Program-made: the position numbers and the translations under genes | In this document: one piece after another, positions 47,094-56,783 of the stretch | Numbering within the stretch: the first letter of the stretch is position 1 | Layout: the number at the start of each line of letters is the position of its first letter | Notes under the pieces: model-generated | Database searches by the model: none | Seen by the model: the letters and a program-made list of their open reading frames with translations, nothing else | What the model was told of the DNA's origin: nothing | Assembly (NCBI RefSeq): GCF_025152745.1 | Contig: NZ_CP104040.1 | Coordinates: forward strand, 2,046,001 to 2,110,000 | Reading direction: 5' to 3' | Source of the DNA: Rhizobium sp. WSM4643 | GTDB lineage: Bacteria > Pseudomonadota > Alphaproteobacteria > Rhizobiales > Rhizobiaceae | DNA length: 64,000 nt

Positions 47094-47552
47094 TTACCCC
47101 AGCCGCTTTTCCAAAAACAGGCTGAGCGGATCCGGCAGATAGCTGCCGAAAGGCTCGATTTCCCGATATCCGTATTTGCGGTAGAGCGCGATTGCCTCCG
47201 GCTGGTAGATGCCGGTTTCGAGCCGGATCGCCGTCAGCCCCTTTTCCCCGGCGATTGCTTCGAGCGCATTCATCAGGCCGCTGGCGATCCTCAGCCCCCT
47301 CGCCTCGGGATCGACGAACATGCGCTTGATTTCCGCCGTGCCATCGCCGGCCTCGACCAGCGCGCAGCAGCCGACGATCGCATCGCCGCTGCGCGCAACG
47401 AGGAAGCTCACCGAAGGTTTCTCCAGTAAGGAGAGGTCGACCAGATGGTTGCTTTCTGCCGGATAGAGCGATTGCGCATAGGCATCGGAAAGATCGAGAA
47501 GCCGGATGACGCCCTGCTGGCGCGGCGGCTCCAGGGCAATGGTGACGGACAT
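47094..47552 (-). CDS. GNAT family N-acetyltransferase
   Basis: The product has 152 residues. The acetyl-CoA motif is IKRMFVDPEARGLRIASGLM near 76-95 and the C-terminal half carries ETGIYQPEAIALYRKYGYRE, as in many small-molecule acetyltransferases. Substrate unknown. GGGAG lies about six bases before the ATG at 47552. It converges with the AI-2E transporter gene. Confidence 0.9.
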   Translation of the reverse strand: MSVTIALEPPRQQGVIRLLDLSDAYAQSLYPAESNHLVDLSLLEKPSVSFLVARSGDAIVGCCALVEAGDGTAEIKRMFVDPEARGLRIASGLMNALEAIAGEKGLTAIRLETGIYQPEAIALYRKYGYREIEPFGSYLPDPLSLFLEKRLG

Positions 47553-47680
47553 GCTGGCTCCCTCTGCTAGCGCTGGGCACAATTTCCCCGATATGACGAA
47601 GAGTTAATGCCCTTGCCTTCATTCGGTTGGAATTGCGCCCTCTAAGACGATGAAGTGCTCAATAATCAAGGAAGCAGAAT

Positions 47681-48103
47681 ATGCAAGCGGTGCTGATCGC
47701 GATGACCATTCTCGGCTGCGACGATTCCATCAGCCAATGCAATTATGTCGCGACGGTCGATAAACGCTGGGAAACCGTTTCCGCCTGCGATGCCGAGGCC
47801 GAACGACGGCTGAAGACCTATGTGAATGTCAATTATCCCTCGGTGATCGCAGTCTGCGAGGCGCCGAAAGCGATCGCCGCCGCCGAGCCGCCGAAGCCGG
47901 CGGCCGTGCCTGGCGCTGCGCCCGAGGTCGCTGTCGCAACGCCCGAGGAACCCGCAGGAAGGATCGCCGGTTTTGCTGAAGGCATCGCCGGGCAGGTCCG
48001 CGCCCATCTGCCCTCGGGCAGAAGCGTCAGAGACACACTTACCAAGCCGGTGCATTTCGTCTCCGCCAGCTATTCCTGGGTGGCGACGCGGCTAGCTGAT
48101 TAG
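47681..48103 (+). CDS. Hypothetical protein with short hydrophobic N-terminus
   Basis: The product has 140 residues. Cysteines at 13, 20, 36 and 59 (ILGCDDSISQCNYVATV, SACDAEAE, AVCEAPK) suggest oxidised pairs if exported; the N-terminus AVLIAMTILG is short for a signal peptide. The central part is Ala/Pro/Glu-rich and the end is helical. The family is unknown to me. CAAGGAAG lies eight bases before the ATG. Its last bases overlap a convergent gene. Confidence 0.65.
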   Translation: MQAVLIAMTILGCDDSISQCNYVATVDKRWETVSACDAEAERRLKTYVNVNYPSVIAVCEAPKAIAAAEPPKPAAVPGAAPEVAVATPEEPAGRIAGFAEGIAGQVRAHLPSGRSVRDTLTKPVHFVSASYSWVATRLAD

Positions 48104-49227
48104 GCCGCCGCAAGCGCCGCATAGACGCGGGCCGATTGTCGCCGCTCGGTGACGCTAAGCTTTTCCACCATATCGAGCAGTTCGCCGATCGCGCCATGCG
48201 CGTCGTGATGGCGGAATTTTTCGAGAAGACGGCCGCAGACATTACCGAGCACGCTCGCCGGCGCTTTTCTGGCGGCGTCGCGCCACAGCATCGTCGCCTC
48301 GACGAAGATGACGCTGATATCCCTGGGCAGGCCGGCGGACTCATAAAGCGCACGCACGGCATGCATGCGCCCGGTTGCCAGGATCGAACGCACGCGGCGC
48401 TCGCTGCAGCCCGTGAGATCGACGATCGCGCCGGCGAAGAAATCCACCTTGCCGGCGCAGAGCGCATGCATCAGGAAGGACGGCGTCAGTCGGCCGATAA
48501 GGCGCAGGTGCTGGACGAGGTCGGGTATTTCGCGTGGGGCAATGTCGCCGGCGATCGAAACGATGGCAGCCTCGGTTGCCTCGCGGCTGATGCGCTGGAG
48601 CCGCTGCAGGCCGATCGCCGCCTGTGCCAGCGGCAGGCCAACCAGCGCATTGCTGACATGCTCGGTCAGCAACTGGCGGGCATCGGCCGGAAGGTCGCTG
48701 CGGTCGAGAAGCAGGTTGCGGATATCGCAGCAGTCGCCGAGCCGTTCGGCGACGCGTTTCAGCGACAGGCTGGAGATTACCGCGCCGTCATTCTCCAGCA
48801 GGCAGAGCAGTTCTTCTTCGTCGCCGACCTCCGCAAGGGCGGCGGAAACCGGCCGAGTCACATGCGCCCTCGCCGCGATCAGCATGCGGGTGGCGCCGTT
48901 GCCGCGCGCGGCAAGGTCGACCAGATCGGCATCGCTCAAAAGCGGCGAACAGGTCACGGCGTGGCAGGCGACCTCGGGCTGGTCCTCGGCAAGCGAAAGG
49001 ACCAGGCTGCGCGGCGCATCGGGCGACCAGGCGATCGCCTCGGCAAGTGCAAGCCGCACGCGCGGCGACGGATCGTCGAGAAGAAAGGTCATCGCCATCT
49101 CGGCCGCCGCCCGTTCGTCGCCGGACATTTCGGACTGCAGATAGGCTCGCCCGAGAGCGCTTGCGGCCCGGGCCCGGTCGCCTGTCTTGGCCGTTTCGAC
49201 CCAACGAAGAAAAGCTTCTACGATCAC
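48100..49227 (-). CDS. DUF2336 domain-containing protein
   Basis: The product has 375 residues and is almost all helical. HEAT-like units (RARAASALGRAYLQSEMSGD, DPSPRVRLALAEAIAWSPDA, QPEVACHAVTCSPLLSDADL) make up residues 10-110, as in the DUF2336 family of alphaproteobacteria; function is unknown, though some members lie near two-component or chemotaxis genes. The start is most likely GTG at 49227 (reading MIVEAFLRWV). It overlaps the convergent 140-residue gene by four bases. Confidence 0.8.
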   Translation of the reverse strand: MIVEAFLRWVETAKTGDRARAASALGRAYLQSEMSGDERAAAEMAMTFLLDDPSPRVRLALAEAIAWSPDAPRSLVLSLAEDQPEVACHAVTCSPLLSDADLVDLAARGNGATRMLIAARAHVTRPVSAALAEVGDEEELLCLLENDGAVISSLSLKRVAERLGDCCDIRNLLLDRSDLPADARQLLTEHVSNALVGLPLAQAAIGLQRLQRISREATEAAIVSIAGDIAPREIPDLVQHLRLIGRLTPSFLMHALCAGKVDFFAGAIVDLTGCSERRVRSILATGRMHAVRALYESAGLPRDISVIFVEATMLWRDAARKAPASVLGNVCGRLLEKFRHHDAHGAIGELLDMVEKLSVTERRQSARVYAALAAA

Positions 49228-49343
49228 GCGACGCCCCAGCACTTCAACGCGATTCTTTCGCGCTCTTTTCAATACTGCGACCGTAGCGGCAAAAGGTTTA
49301 AGATTGGTTCACCATATTTCTTAAGCCTTTGTATGCCTTGCGA

Positions 49344-49961
49344 TTAGCCTTCAATTGGTGGAAGTTGCGGCCGAACCATCTCGAAAACATCGCTGCCATC
49401 GCTGTAATCCATATAGCCCATGCGGGCGAGAGGCCGGGCAATCGACATGTCGAGGCGGCCGTTCCTGACGATCGCTTCGTCGATGCGGATGCCGATCACT
49501 TCGCCGAAGACCAGGACGTTTTCGGACGGCGCGCCCGACAGCGTCTTCGGCTCGACGATTTCGGTCACCTTGCATTCGAGCACCGCGAAAGCCTCGCCGA
49601 CATAGGGCGCGTCGATCAGTTCGGCCTGCTTCGGCGTCAGGCCGGCGAAATCGAATTCGCTGTCGCCGTAAGCCAGCGCCGCCGAGGAAAGGTTCATCTT
49701 CTCGGCGAGATCGCGGCTGACGAAATTGCAGGTGAAGACGCCGGTCTCGGCCGCATTGCGCTGGCTGTGCTTGCGTCCGGCGGAAGAAAACATCACCAGC
49801 TTCGGCCGATCGGCAACGGCATTGAAAAAAGAATAAGGCGCGAGATTGATCGAGCCGTCCCTGCCCTTGCTACCGATCCAGCCGATCGGGCGCGGCGACA
49901 CGATCGCCTTGAAAGGATCATGCGCAAGCCCATGCCGGTTGCTGTCGGTGGTATAGAACAT
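49344..49961 (-). CDS. Flavin reductase family protein
   Basis: The product has 205 residues with the FMN-binding split-barrel pattern: ASPRPIGWIGSKGRDGSINL-like segment near 22-41, APYSFFNAVADRPKLVMF near 42-59 and TGVFTCNFVSRDLAEKMN near 74-91. It likely uses NAD(P)H to reduce flavin or acts as a flavin oxidoreductase partner. Its ATG shares one base with the nitroreductase stop (TGATG), so the two genes are translationally coupled. Confidence 0.88.
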   Translation of the reverse strand: MFYTTDSNRHGLAHDPFKAIVSPRPIGWIGSKGRDGSINLAPYSFFNAVADRPKLVMFSSAGRKHSQRNAAETGVFTCNFVSRDLAEKMNLSSAALAYGDSEFDFAGLTPKQAELIDAPYVGEAFAVLECKVTEIVEPKTLSGAPSENVLVFGEVIGIRIDEAIVRNGRLDMSIARPLARMGYMDYSDGSDVFEMVRPQLPPIEG

Positions 49962-50545
49962 CAATCGTCTCCGCCGACCCAGGTCACGGTGTCGCCAAGC
50001 TCCGGCCGAGGCCGCTCGATTGCCGGAAATGTCGTCGAGCCGATATGGATGAAGCCCGCCACCCTTTCATCAGGCCGGACGCCAAGCAGCGGATAGGCGC
50101 GCTTGTCATAGGCGAACCACTCCGTCAGCCAGTTGGCGACATAACCGTTGGCGTTGGCGGCGAGAATGACATTGAAGCAAAGCGCGCCTGCCGACATCAA
50201 CTGCTCCCATTCCGGGATCTTGATATGCGGTCCCGCCTTGCTGACGACGGCGACGACCACGGGCGCGCGGGTGAAACGGTTGCGCTCGACCTCGATCATC
50301 TCTTCCGAAAGGTCAGGTTTTGTCTGAAGTGCCAGCGTCAGAAGCTCCTCGCCGAGACGCACGCGCTGCTCTCCGCGATAGACGATGAAGCGCCAGGGGG
50401 CGATCTTGCCGTGATCGGGAACACGCGAGGCAAGACGCAGGATTTCCTCGATCTCGGCCTTCTCGGGGCCTGGTTCGCACATCTGGAAAGCGGGGATGGA
50501 GCGGCGCACGGCGAGGTAGTCGATCAGCTTGATATCGGATTTCAT
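49961..50545 (-). CDS. Nitroreductase family protein
   Basis: The product has 194 residues. FMN-binding features are the R-R-S-I-P start ([13 protein letters not shown]), [18 protein letters not shown] near 41-58 and the C-terminal [15 protein letters not shown] near 155. It is close to YdjA-type nitroreductases, which reduce quinones or nitro compounds with NAD(P)H. The downstream flavin reductase is coupled through a TGATG overlap. The ribosome site before ATG 50545 is weak. Confidence 0.88.
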   Translation of the reverse strand: MKSDIKLIDYLAVRRSIPAFQMCEPGPEKAEIEEILRLASRVPDHGKIAPWRFIVYRGEQRVRLGEELLTLALQTKPDLSEEMIEVERNRFTRAPVVVAVVSKAGPHIKIPEWEQLMSAGALCFNVILAANANGYVANWLTEWFAYDKRAYPLLGVRPDERVAGFIHIGSTTFPAIERPRPELGDTVTWVGGDD

Positions 50546-50659
50546 GCGGGAGAGGCTCTCATTATTTATGCTGCTGCAAAGGGTGGGTCTTGAATTTGCC
50601 ACCGCGTTGGTCTTGAAGTGGCCTTTGCGATTTCAGAAGTCAATCGGTTCACGAAACAG

Positions 50660-51760
50660 ATGTTTGGCATTTTGCCTTTTGCACGCATCGGCCTTGCCAT
50701 TGCCCTGATGGTATTGATGCCCCTCGGCGCCGGCGCTCAAGATGCCTTCAAGGGATTCAAACAGCTTGAATCGACGCCGAAGATGCCGAAGCTCGATGCC
50801 TTCATCGCGCCCGGCACGGTGCCCGAAGGGGTCAAGCTGCACGACGTCCCGATGGAGGCCAAGCTGACGGCGGACGGCGCGCCGGTTGAGGAAGGCCTCT
50901 CCTGGTACGTCTTCAGCCCGATCGCCGGAGCCGATGGCAAGCTGCCGCTGATCGCCAGCGCCAAGGGCGGACCTGCCGCCTTCCAGCTCGCCCCCGGTGA
51001 TTATTTCGTCAACGTCTCTTTCGGCCGCGCCGGCGTCACCAAGAAATTGACCGTGCCCGCTGAAGGCGAGGTCGACAAGCAGGTGATGGTGCTCGATGCC
51101 GGCGGCCTGCTGCTCAATGCCGTCTCCGGCACCGACGCCCGCATCCGCCCCGACCAGTTGAGCTTCTCGATCTATTCTTCGGAAGTGCGCGACGATGGCG
51201 AGCGCGGCCTCGTCATGGCCGATGTCTCGCCGAATACCATCGTCCGCCTCAATGCCGGCACCTATCACATCGTTTCCGAATATGGCAGCGTCAACGCCGT
51301 GATCCGCGCCGACATCCAGGTCGAGGCCGGCAAGCTGACCGAAGCGACGATCCAGCATCGCGCCGCGCAGATCACCTTCAAGCTGGTCTCCGATGCCGGC
51401 GGCGAGGCGATCGCCGATACGGCATGGTCGATTCTGACCGCGGCCGGCGACAGCGTCGGCGAAAGTGTCAGTGCCTTCCCGACCATGGTCCTCGCCGAAG
51501 GCGGATATTCCGCCGTCGCCCGCAACAAGGACAAGATCTACCAGCGTGATTTCACCGTCGTTGCCGGCAGGAACACTGATGTCGAGGTTCTGATGAAGGA
51601 CCAGCAGCCGCAGCCACCGGTGGATGCTGCCCGCACGGTGCAACAAGTGCCAGTCGGCACGCCGCCCCCGCCAGGCGTCCAGCCGGCCCCGGTGGCGCCG
51701 CTACCCTCCTACGAACAGCTCGTGCCGCAGCAGGGCGGTGACGACACCAGCCTCGATTGA
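50660..51760 (+). CDS. Secreted protein of unknown function with repeated beta segments
   Basis: The product has about 366 residues. A signal peptide covers about 1-26 (ILPFARIGLAIALMVLMPLG). Four or five beta-rich segments follow, with VEEGLSWYVFSPIAG, LAPGDYFVNVSFGRAGVTKK, LNAGTYHIVSEYGSVNAVIR and LAEGGYSAVARNKDKIYQRD, a pattern like carboxypeptidase-regulatory-type or Ig-like repeats. The last 45 residues are Pro/Gln-rich. I do not recognise a named family. Start uncertain; a GTG at 50618 is in frame upstream. Confidence 0.68.
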   Translation: MFGILPFARIGLAIALMVLMPLGAGAQDAFKGFKQLESTPKMPKLDAFIAPGTVPEGVKLHDVPMEAKLTADGAPVEEGLSWYVFSPIAGADGKLPLIASAKGGPAAFQLAPGDYFVNVSFGRAGVTKKLTVPAEGEVDKQVMVLDAGGLLLNAVSGTDARIRPDQLSFSIYSSEVRDDGERGLVMADVSPNTIVRLNAGTYHIVSEYGSVNAVIRADIQVEAGKLTEATIQHRAAQITFKLVSDAGGEAIADTAWSILTAAGDSVGESVSAFPTMVLAEGGYSAVARNKDKIYQRDFTVVAGRNTDVEVLMKDQQPQPPVDAARTVQQVPVGTPPPPGVQPAPVAPLPSYEQLVPQQGGDDTSLD

Positions 51761-51879
51761 TTTTAACTTTACTGGTTTCGTTTGATCGGCGGCGTCTCAT
51801 GACGACGCAGCGCGGCGACACCATCAAGAAGACGGCGTCGTACGTTCACGGCGGCTCTATTGCGGTTACATATCGGATT

Positions 51880-51909
51880 TCTGACAGCGCCACGCCCGGC
51901 GCTGTCAGA
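51880..51909. terminator. Hairpin between convergent genes
   Basis: The perfect 12-bp stem TCTGACAGCGCC/GGCGCTGTCAGA with loop ACGCCC lies after thrS and after the secreted-protein gene, which converge here. There is no T run, so termination may need Rho or be limited. Confidence 0.6.
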
Positions 51910-51920
51910 TTCCGGTTATT

Positions 51921-53906
51921 TCATGCCGCCTTGGCTTTTTTTGCTTCGGCCTTGCGACGAATGTCGGGCGGCGTCGCTTCAAGGGCAAGGCTCTCGACGG
52001 CAGCGTCAAGCTCCATCGAAACCTGTTCCTGGCTGCCGAGGCGACGGATGTTGACCGTGCGCTCCTCGGCTTCCTTCCTGCCGCAGACGATGATGACAGG
52101 AACCTTGGTGACCGAATGCTCGCGGACCTTGTAGTTGATCTTCTCGTTACGGAAGTCGGTCTCGACGTTGAGGCCGGCCTCGCGCAGCGCCTCGGCCACT
52201 TCAAGCCCGTAGGCGTCGGCTTCCGAGGTGATCGTTGCGACCACCACCTGAAGCGGTGATACCCAGAGCGGCATGTGACCGGCGAAGTTCTCGATCAGGA
52301 TGCCGAGGAAGCGTTCCATCGAGCCACAGATGGCGCGGTGGATCATCACCGGCTGCGTTTTTTCCGAGTTGCTGTCGATGTAGAAGGCGCCAAAACGTTC
52401 CGGCAGGTTGAAGTCGACCTGCGTCGTGCCGCACTGCCATTCACGGCCGATCGCATCCTTCAGCGTATATTCGAACTTCGGCCCGTAGAAGGCGCCCTCG
52501 CCCGGCAGGATTCCGGTCTTGATGTTGTTGGACTGCTGCTGGATCGTCTCCAGCACGCCCATCATCACGTCTTCGGCACGGTCCCAGAGCTCGTCCGAAC
52601 CGACGCGTTTGTCCGGCCTTGTCGAGAGCTTGATGGTGACTTCGTCGAAGCCGAAATCCTTGTAGACCGAAAGAATGAGATCGTTGATCTTCAGGCATTC
52701 GGCGGCCATCTGCTCGTCGGTGCAGAAGATGTGGGCATCGTCCTGCGTGAAGCCGCGCACGCGCATCAGCCCGTGCAACGCGCCCGACGGTTCGTAACGG
52801 TGGACATTGCCGAATTCGGCAAGCCGGATCGGCAGCTCGCGGTAGGATTTCAGCCCGTGCTTGAAGATCTGGATGTGGCCGGGGCAGTTCATCGGCTTCA
52901 GTGCGAAGACGCGGTCGTCGTCGGTATCGTCGCCGGCAACCGTCACCTTGAACATGTTGTCGCGATACCAGCCCCAGTGACCGGAGGTTTCCCACAGCGA
53001 CTTGTCGAGCACCTGCGGCGCGTTGACTTCCTGATAATCGCCGGCAAGCCGGCGGCGCATATAGGCGACCAGCGTCTGGAAGATGCGCCAGCCCTTGCCG
53101 TGCCAGAACACGACGCCCGGGCCCTCTTCCTGGAAATGGAACAGATCCATCTCGCGGCCGAGGCGGCGGTGATCGCGCTTTTCGGCTTCGGCAAGCATAT
53201 GCAGGTAGTTGTCGAGCTCCGACTGCTCGGCAAAGGCCGTGCCGTAGATGCGGCTCAGCATCGGATTGTTGCTGTCGCCGCGCCAATAGGCGCCGGCCAC
53301 CTTCAAGAGCTTGAAGGCGCTGCCGATCTGGCCGGTCGAGGCCATGTGCGGGCCGCGGCAAAGATCGAACCAGTCGCCCTGGTAATAGATCTTGAGATCC
53401 TGCCCTTCCGGGATCGCGTCGACGAGTTCGACTTTGTACTGCTCGCCCTTGTCGGCGAAGACCTGTTTCGCCTTTTCGCGCGACCAGACCTGCTTGGTGA
53501 AGGCGGCGTTGCGGGCGATGATCTCCTTCATCTTCTTTTCGATCTTCGGCAGATCGTCGAGTGTGAAGGGCTCGTTCTTGGCGAAGTCGTAGTAGAAACC
53601 GTTTTCGATGACCGGGCCGATCGTCACCTGGGTGCCGGGCCACAGCTCCTGAACGGCTTCCGCCATGACATGCGCCGCGTCGTGGCGGATGAGTTCCAGC
53701 GCGCGGTCGTCATTGCGGGTGATGATCTCGATTCTGCCCGTCGTCACGGGATCGGAAAGGTCGCGCACGGTGCCGTCGATCGCAACGGCCACTGCCTTCT
53801 TGGCGAGCGACTTGGAAATAGATTCGGCGACATCCCGGCCGGTTGCGCCGGCATCGTAGCCGCGCACGGAACCATCGGGAAATGTCAGGGAAATAGCTTG
53901 GGACAT
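51921..53906 (-). CDS. thrS: Threonyl-tRNA synthetase
   Basis: The product has 661 residues. The N-terminal TGS domain covers about 1-65, the editing domain carries HDAAH at about 73-77 and another zinc-binding pair near 190. The class II catalytic core follows from about 250 and an anticodon-binding domain at about 560-640. It charges tRNA-Thr and edits misactivated serine. AAGGAG lies before the ATG at 53906. Confidence 0.97.
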   Translation of the reverse strand: MSQAISLTFPDGSVRGYDAGATGRDVAESISKSLAKKAVAVAIDGTVRDLSDPVTTGRIEIITRNDDRALELIRHDAAHVMAEAVQELWPGTQVTIGPVIENGFYYDFAKNEPFTLDDLPKIEKKMKEIIARNAAFTKQVWSREKAKQVFADKGEQYKVELVDAIPEGQDLKIYYQGDWFDLCRGPHMASTGQIGSAFKLLKVAGAYWRGDSNNPMLSRIYGTAFAEQSELDNYLHMLAEAEKRDHRRLGREMDLFHFQEEGPGVVFWHGKGWRIFQTLVAYMRRRLAGDYQEVNAPQVLDKSLWETSGHWGWYRDNMFKVTVAGDDTDDDRVFALKPMNCPGHIQIFKHGLKSYRELPIRLAEFGNVHRYEPSGALHGLMRVRGFTQDDAHIFCTDEQMAAECLKINDLILSVYKDFGFDEVTIKLSTRPDKRVGSDELWDRAEDVMMGVLETIQQQSNNIKTGILPGEGAFYGPKFEYTLKDAIGREWQCGTTQVDFNLPERFGAFYIDSNSEKTQPVMIHRAICGSMERFLGILIENFAGHMPLWVSPLQVVVATITSEADAYGLEVAEALREAGLNVETDFRNEKINYKVREHSVTKVPVIIVCGRKEAEERTVNIRRLGSQEQVSMELDAAVESLALEATPPDIRRKAEAKKAKAA

Positions 53907-54030
53907 CGAAATTCTCCTTGTCCAGTCCCGCCAACGAATGCGGGTGGTTGACATGAAAGCGCCTCCGCGGAGCTGAATGCGCCGCCGCCTGATAGCCAGA
54001 TTTGCTGCGTGAGTAAAGACGAAGCCCGGG

Positions 54031-54558
54031 CTACATGATCATTTCAGTCAGCCCGCGCACGGTGTTCCAGTTGCGCATCGTACCGACGCCGAGCCGCTTG
54101 GTCGTCAGCGCCGAAAGCAGTTTGGACTGGCTCGGCTTGCCGGCGAAATCGATCCAGAGATCGCCGCCGACGACGGCGATGCGCTGTCCCTCCGTCATCA
54201 GCGGTTTCAGCGCCTCCACCTTCTTGGGGTCGACCGGCAGGCGCATCACCCGGACGATGACCTGGTCACCATTGCCGTCCTTGAAGGGATTGGTGCTGCA
54301 AAGCGCCATCCAGGTGCAGTCGCTGCGCACGATGATATCGACATGTTTGCCGAACTTTTCTTCAAACCCCTCCTCGAGGGCTACTTCGAGTTCGTGCGGC
54401 CGCATCTCGTCGGCCTCGAAGACGAGATTGCCTGTGGAAACCAGCGTGCGCGGCTCGCGATAACCGAGCTCTTCGGCAAGTGCGCGCAAATCCTGCATGA
54501 CGACGCGGCGGTCGGGCGCCAGGACAATGCTGTGCAGAAGGGCGATGAAGGTGCTCAT
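54031..54558 (-). CDS. DUF1697 domain-containing protein
   Basis: The product has 175 residues with the family pattern [40 protein letters not shown], and the conserved C-terminal [20 protein letters not shown] followed by [10 protein letters not shown]. Function is unknown. Its ATG overlaps the stop of the DUF2267 gene by four bases, so the two are coupled. Confidence 0.85.
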   Translation of the reverse strand: MSTFIALLHSIVLAPDRRVVMQDLRALAEELGYREPRTLVSTGNLVFEADEMRPHELEVALEEGFEEKFGKHVDIIVRSDCTWMALCSTNPFKDGNGDQVIVRVMRLPVDPKKVEALKPLMTEGQRIAVVGGDLWIDFAGKPSQSKLLSALTTKRLGVGTMRNWNTVRGLTEMIM

Positions 54559-54974
54559 GGCTGCCAGAACTCCTCTGCGCCGTCGGGCAAGGTCTTCAGC
54601 ACTCTGTCGAATGCGGCGGCGTCGACATGTTTTCGCAGAGCCATCGCCACGTCTCGGATGGCTGTGTCGGGAGCAAAATTATGGTCACCGCGCAGTGACT
54701 GCACCTCCCGCGTCATCGCCGCGCGATCCTCGAAGGACCGTTTGGCCTCGTCGGGATTCCAGTCGGCGACGAAGATCGCACGCAGCACCGGCGGCAGCAC
54801 ATCGGCGAACCGGAGCGCGTCTGCCACATCGAGGCGGCAGCGGAACGTCTGAAAGACCCCTTGGGTCATGGTGTAGACCACATTGCGGCTGTCGATCAGC
54901 GTATCGGCTCTGATATCCTCGAGATAAGCGTCAAAGTCTTCCGATGCACGCCTGTATCGGCCGGGCATCGTCAT
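54555..54974 (-). CDS. DUF2267 domain-containing protein
   Basis: The product has 139 residues. The helical DUF2267 region has VYTMTQGVFQTFRCRLDVAD, ALRFADVLPPVLRAIFVADW and a conserved WNPDEAKR, all of which fit the family, which is common in alphaproteobacteria and of unknown role. Two in-frame ATGs exist; AGAGG lies nine bases before the first. It overlaps the DUF1697 gene and follows yidD closely, so the three may be co-transcribed. Confidence 0.75.
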   Translation of the reverse strand: MTMPGRYRRASEDFDAYLEDIRADTLIDSRNVVYTMTQGVFQTFRCRLDVADALRFADVLPPVLRAIFVADWNPDEAKRSFEDRAAMTREVQSLRGDHNFAPDTAIRDVAMALRKHVDAAAFDRVLKTLPDGAEEFWQP

Positions 54975-54979
54975 GGCGG

Positions 54980-55384
54980 TCAGCCTCTCTTGCGTCCGAG
55001 GGCGAGATAACGCCACGGCGTCCACCAGCGGAAGCTGTCGCCGAGCATCTCCGGCACCTGATCGAGGCCGCTGGTGCCACCCGGGCCGCAGCGGCCGACG
55101 CGAAACAGCGTCATCCAGCCGCCGGCCCAAAGGCCGTGGCGGGCGATCGACTCGTAGCCATATTCGGAGCAGGTCGGGATATGGCGGCAGGAATTGCCGA
55201 TGAAGCCGGACAGCGTCAGCTGGTAGAGGCGGATGAGCCCCATGCCGAGCAGACGGTCGGGGGTCTTGCGGAACGGACCGGCATAGTTGCGGGAGGTGCG
55301 TGCGGCCTTTTCACGCGGCTTTTTGCGTCCGGCGGCGCCGCCGTCATCCTCATCGTCAGCCTGCGGGGCGCAGAACTCGCACAT
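54980..55384 (-). CDS. yidD: Membrane protein insertion efficiency factor YidD
   Basis: The product has 134 residues. The YidD core spans about 48-120, with LIRLYQLTLSGFIGNSCRHI, PTCSEYGYESIARHG and WMTLFRVGRCGPGGTSGLDQ and the usual conserved cysteines. An N-terminal extension of about 45 residues carries CEFC at residues 2-5 and is acidic and then basic. YidD helps YidC and Sec insert membrane proteins. It starts six bases after an IscU-like scaffold gene. Confidence 0.93.
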   Translation of the reverse strand: MCEFCAPQADDEDDGGAAGRKKPREKAARTSRNYAGPFRKTPDRLLGMGLIRLYQLTLSGFIGNSCRHIPTCSEYGYESIARHGLWAGGWMTLFRVGRCGPGGTSGLDQVPEMLGDSFRWWTPWRYLALGRKRG

Positions 55385-55389
55385 CTCGG

Positions 55390-55836
55390 TTATGCCTCGA
55401 CAACTTCTGCCCGTTTCGCCTCAATCTGCCCGATCGCGTCGACGACGGCATCGAAGGTCAGCATCGTCGAGGCATGGCGGGCCCTGTAGTCCCGCACCGG
55501 CAGCAGATAGCGCATGTCTTCGAACCGTCCCTGAGGCCCCGCCCCGTCCGCCTTCAACATGGCAAGCATGTCTTGGCGCGCCTGGCGCAATTCGTCCGAT
55601 GTGGCGCCGACGACATGGCGGGCCATGATCGAGGACGAGGCCTGTCCTAGCGCGCAGGCCTTCACCTCATGGGCAAAGCCGGTCACGGTATCCCCGTCCA
55701 TCTTCAGCCAGATATGCACCTTCGAGCCGCAGAGCTTGGAATAGGCCTGGGCGGTCGCATCGGCATCATCAAGCGTGCCGGTCAACGGAATATTGCCGGC
55801 GAATTCGAGGATTTTGCTGTTATAGATGTCGTCCAT
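55390..55836 (-). CDS. IscU/SufU-like iron-sulfur scaffold protein lacking the third cysteine
   Basis: The product has 148 residues. Scaffold cysteines are at C36 (SKLCGSKV) and C61 (KACALGQASSSIM). Where SufU has a third cysteine, this protein has H121 in RDYRARHASTM. Relatives with this motif occur widely in alphaproteobacteria. It may carry or transfer iron-sulfur clusters in the cytoplasm, but the loss of a ligand makes activity uncertain. GGAAA lies nine bases before the ATG. It precedes yidD on the same strand and is divergent from folE. Confidence 0.86.
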   Translation of the reverse strand: MDDIYNSKILEFAGNIPLTGTLDDADATAQAYSKLCGSKVHIWLKMDGDTVTGFAHEVKACALGQASSSIMARHVVGATSDELRQARQDMLAMLKADGAGPQGRFEDMRYLLPVRDYRARHASTMLTFDAVVDAIGQIEAKRAEVVEA

Positions 55837-56143
55837 ACTGGATTTCCGCTCCAAAATCGCTGCGGATCGGCCTCTGCAGGGGGTGTTATTGTCGTCAAAA
55901 CAAAAAACACACCGTGTCGTCTGAGGATACTTACATATAATGGCCGTCTTCCTATATGTATGTCGTTCGAAGGCCATGAAAATGCAATGGCCTCGTGTAA
56001 GTTTGATTGGGAAACCGTGCCGGACGGGCTGAATGTGCCCTGAAAGCCCCGGAGCCTGCCAAAGGTGCATGAATTCCCGCATGGGATGACCAGTGGCGAT
56101 TCCGACAGATGGGTCCGCGGTGCGGACCAGGAGACCATTGTTC
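55837..56143. other. Divergent intergenic region before folE
   Basis: About 307 bases hold no ORF with a ribosome site. Segments at 55930-55970 are AT-rich with TATAATGG (near 55937) and a possible promoter for either gene. I looked for the folE-associated tetrahydrofolate riboswitch that some alphaproteobacteria carry, and I could not match it. Confidence 0.35.
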
Positions 56144-56758
56144 ATGGACGCAATCGTAAAAAACTTTCCCCAGACGAACCGCGACTCGGATCGCCCCTCC
56201 CAGCAGGAGGCGGAGGAAGCCGTTCGCGTTCTGTTGCGCTGGGCCGGCGACGACCCGACGCGTGAAGGCCTGCTCGAAACGCCGGCCCGCGTCGTCAAAT
56301 CGTACCGCGAGCTTTTTTCCGGTTACGACATGGCGGCGGAAGACGTGCTCGGCCGCACCTTCGAGGAGGTCGCCGGTTACGACGACATGGTCCTCGTCAA
56401 GGATATTCCGTTCTACTCGCATTGCGAACACCACATGGTGCCGATCATCGGCAAGGCCCACGTTGCCTACATGCCTGACGGGCGTGTGCTCGGCCTGTCG
56501 AAGATTGCCCGTGTCGTCGAGATCTATGGCCGTCGGTTGCAGACCCAGGAAACGATGACCGCCCAGATCGCCCGGGCAATCGACGATACGCTTAATCCGC
56601 GCGGTGTCGCAGTGCTGATCGAGGCCGAACATATGTGCATGGCGATGCGCGGCGTTCAGAAGCAGGGCTCGACCACGTTGACGACGACGTTTACGGGAAC
56701 GTTCAAGACTGAGCCGGCCGATCAGGCCCGTTTCATGACCATGGTGCGGAGCCGCTGA
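56144..56758 (+). CDS. folE: GTP cyclohydrolase I
   Basis: The product has 204 residues. Zinc and catalytic residues appear in [20 protein letters not shown] near 85-104 and [20 protein letters not shown] near 159-178. It forms dihydroneopterin triphosphate from GTP for folate. The ATG at 56144 has AGGAG ten bases upstream; a TTG six bases earlier is better spaced but less likely. hisI begins 25 bases after its stop codon. Confidence 0.96.
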   Translation: MDAIVKNFPQTNRDSDRPSQQEAEEAVRVLLRWAGDDPTREGLLETPARVVKSYRELFSGYDMAAEDVLGRTFEEVAGYDDMVLVKDIPFYSHCEHHMVPIIGKAHVAYMPDGRVLGLSKIARVVEIYGRRLQTQETMTAQIARAIDDTLNPRGVAVLIEAEHMCMAMRGVQKQGSTTLTTTFTGTFKTEPADQARFMTMVRSR

Positions 56759-56783
56759 TACCGGCTCCCTCAGGAGGGCCGCG

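Noticed and set aside
55837..56143. Possible tetrahydrofolate-type riboswitch before folE
   Set aside because: Some alphaproteobacteria have one, but I could not match the conserved loop sequences; a covariance-model search of the folE leader would decide.
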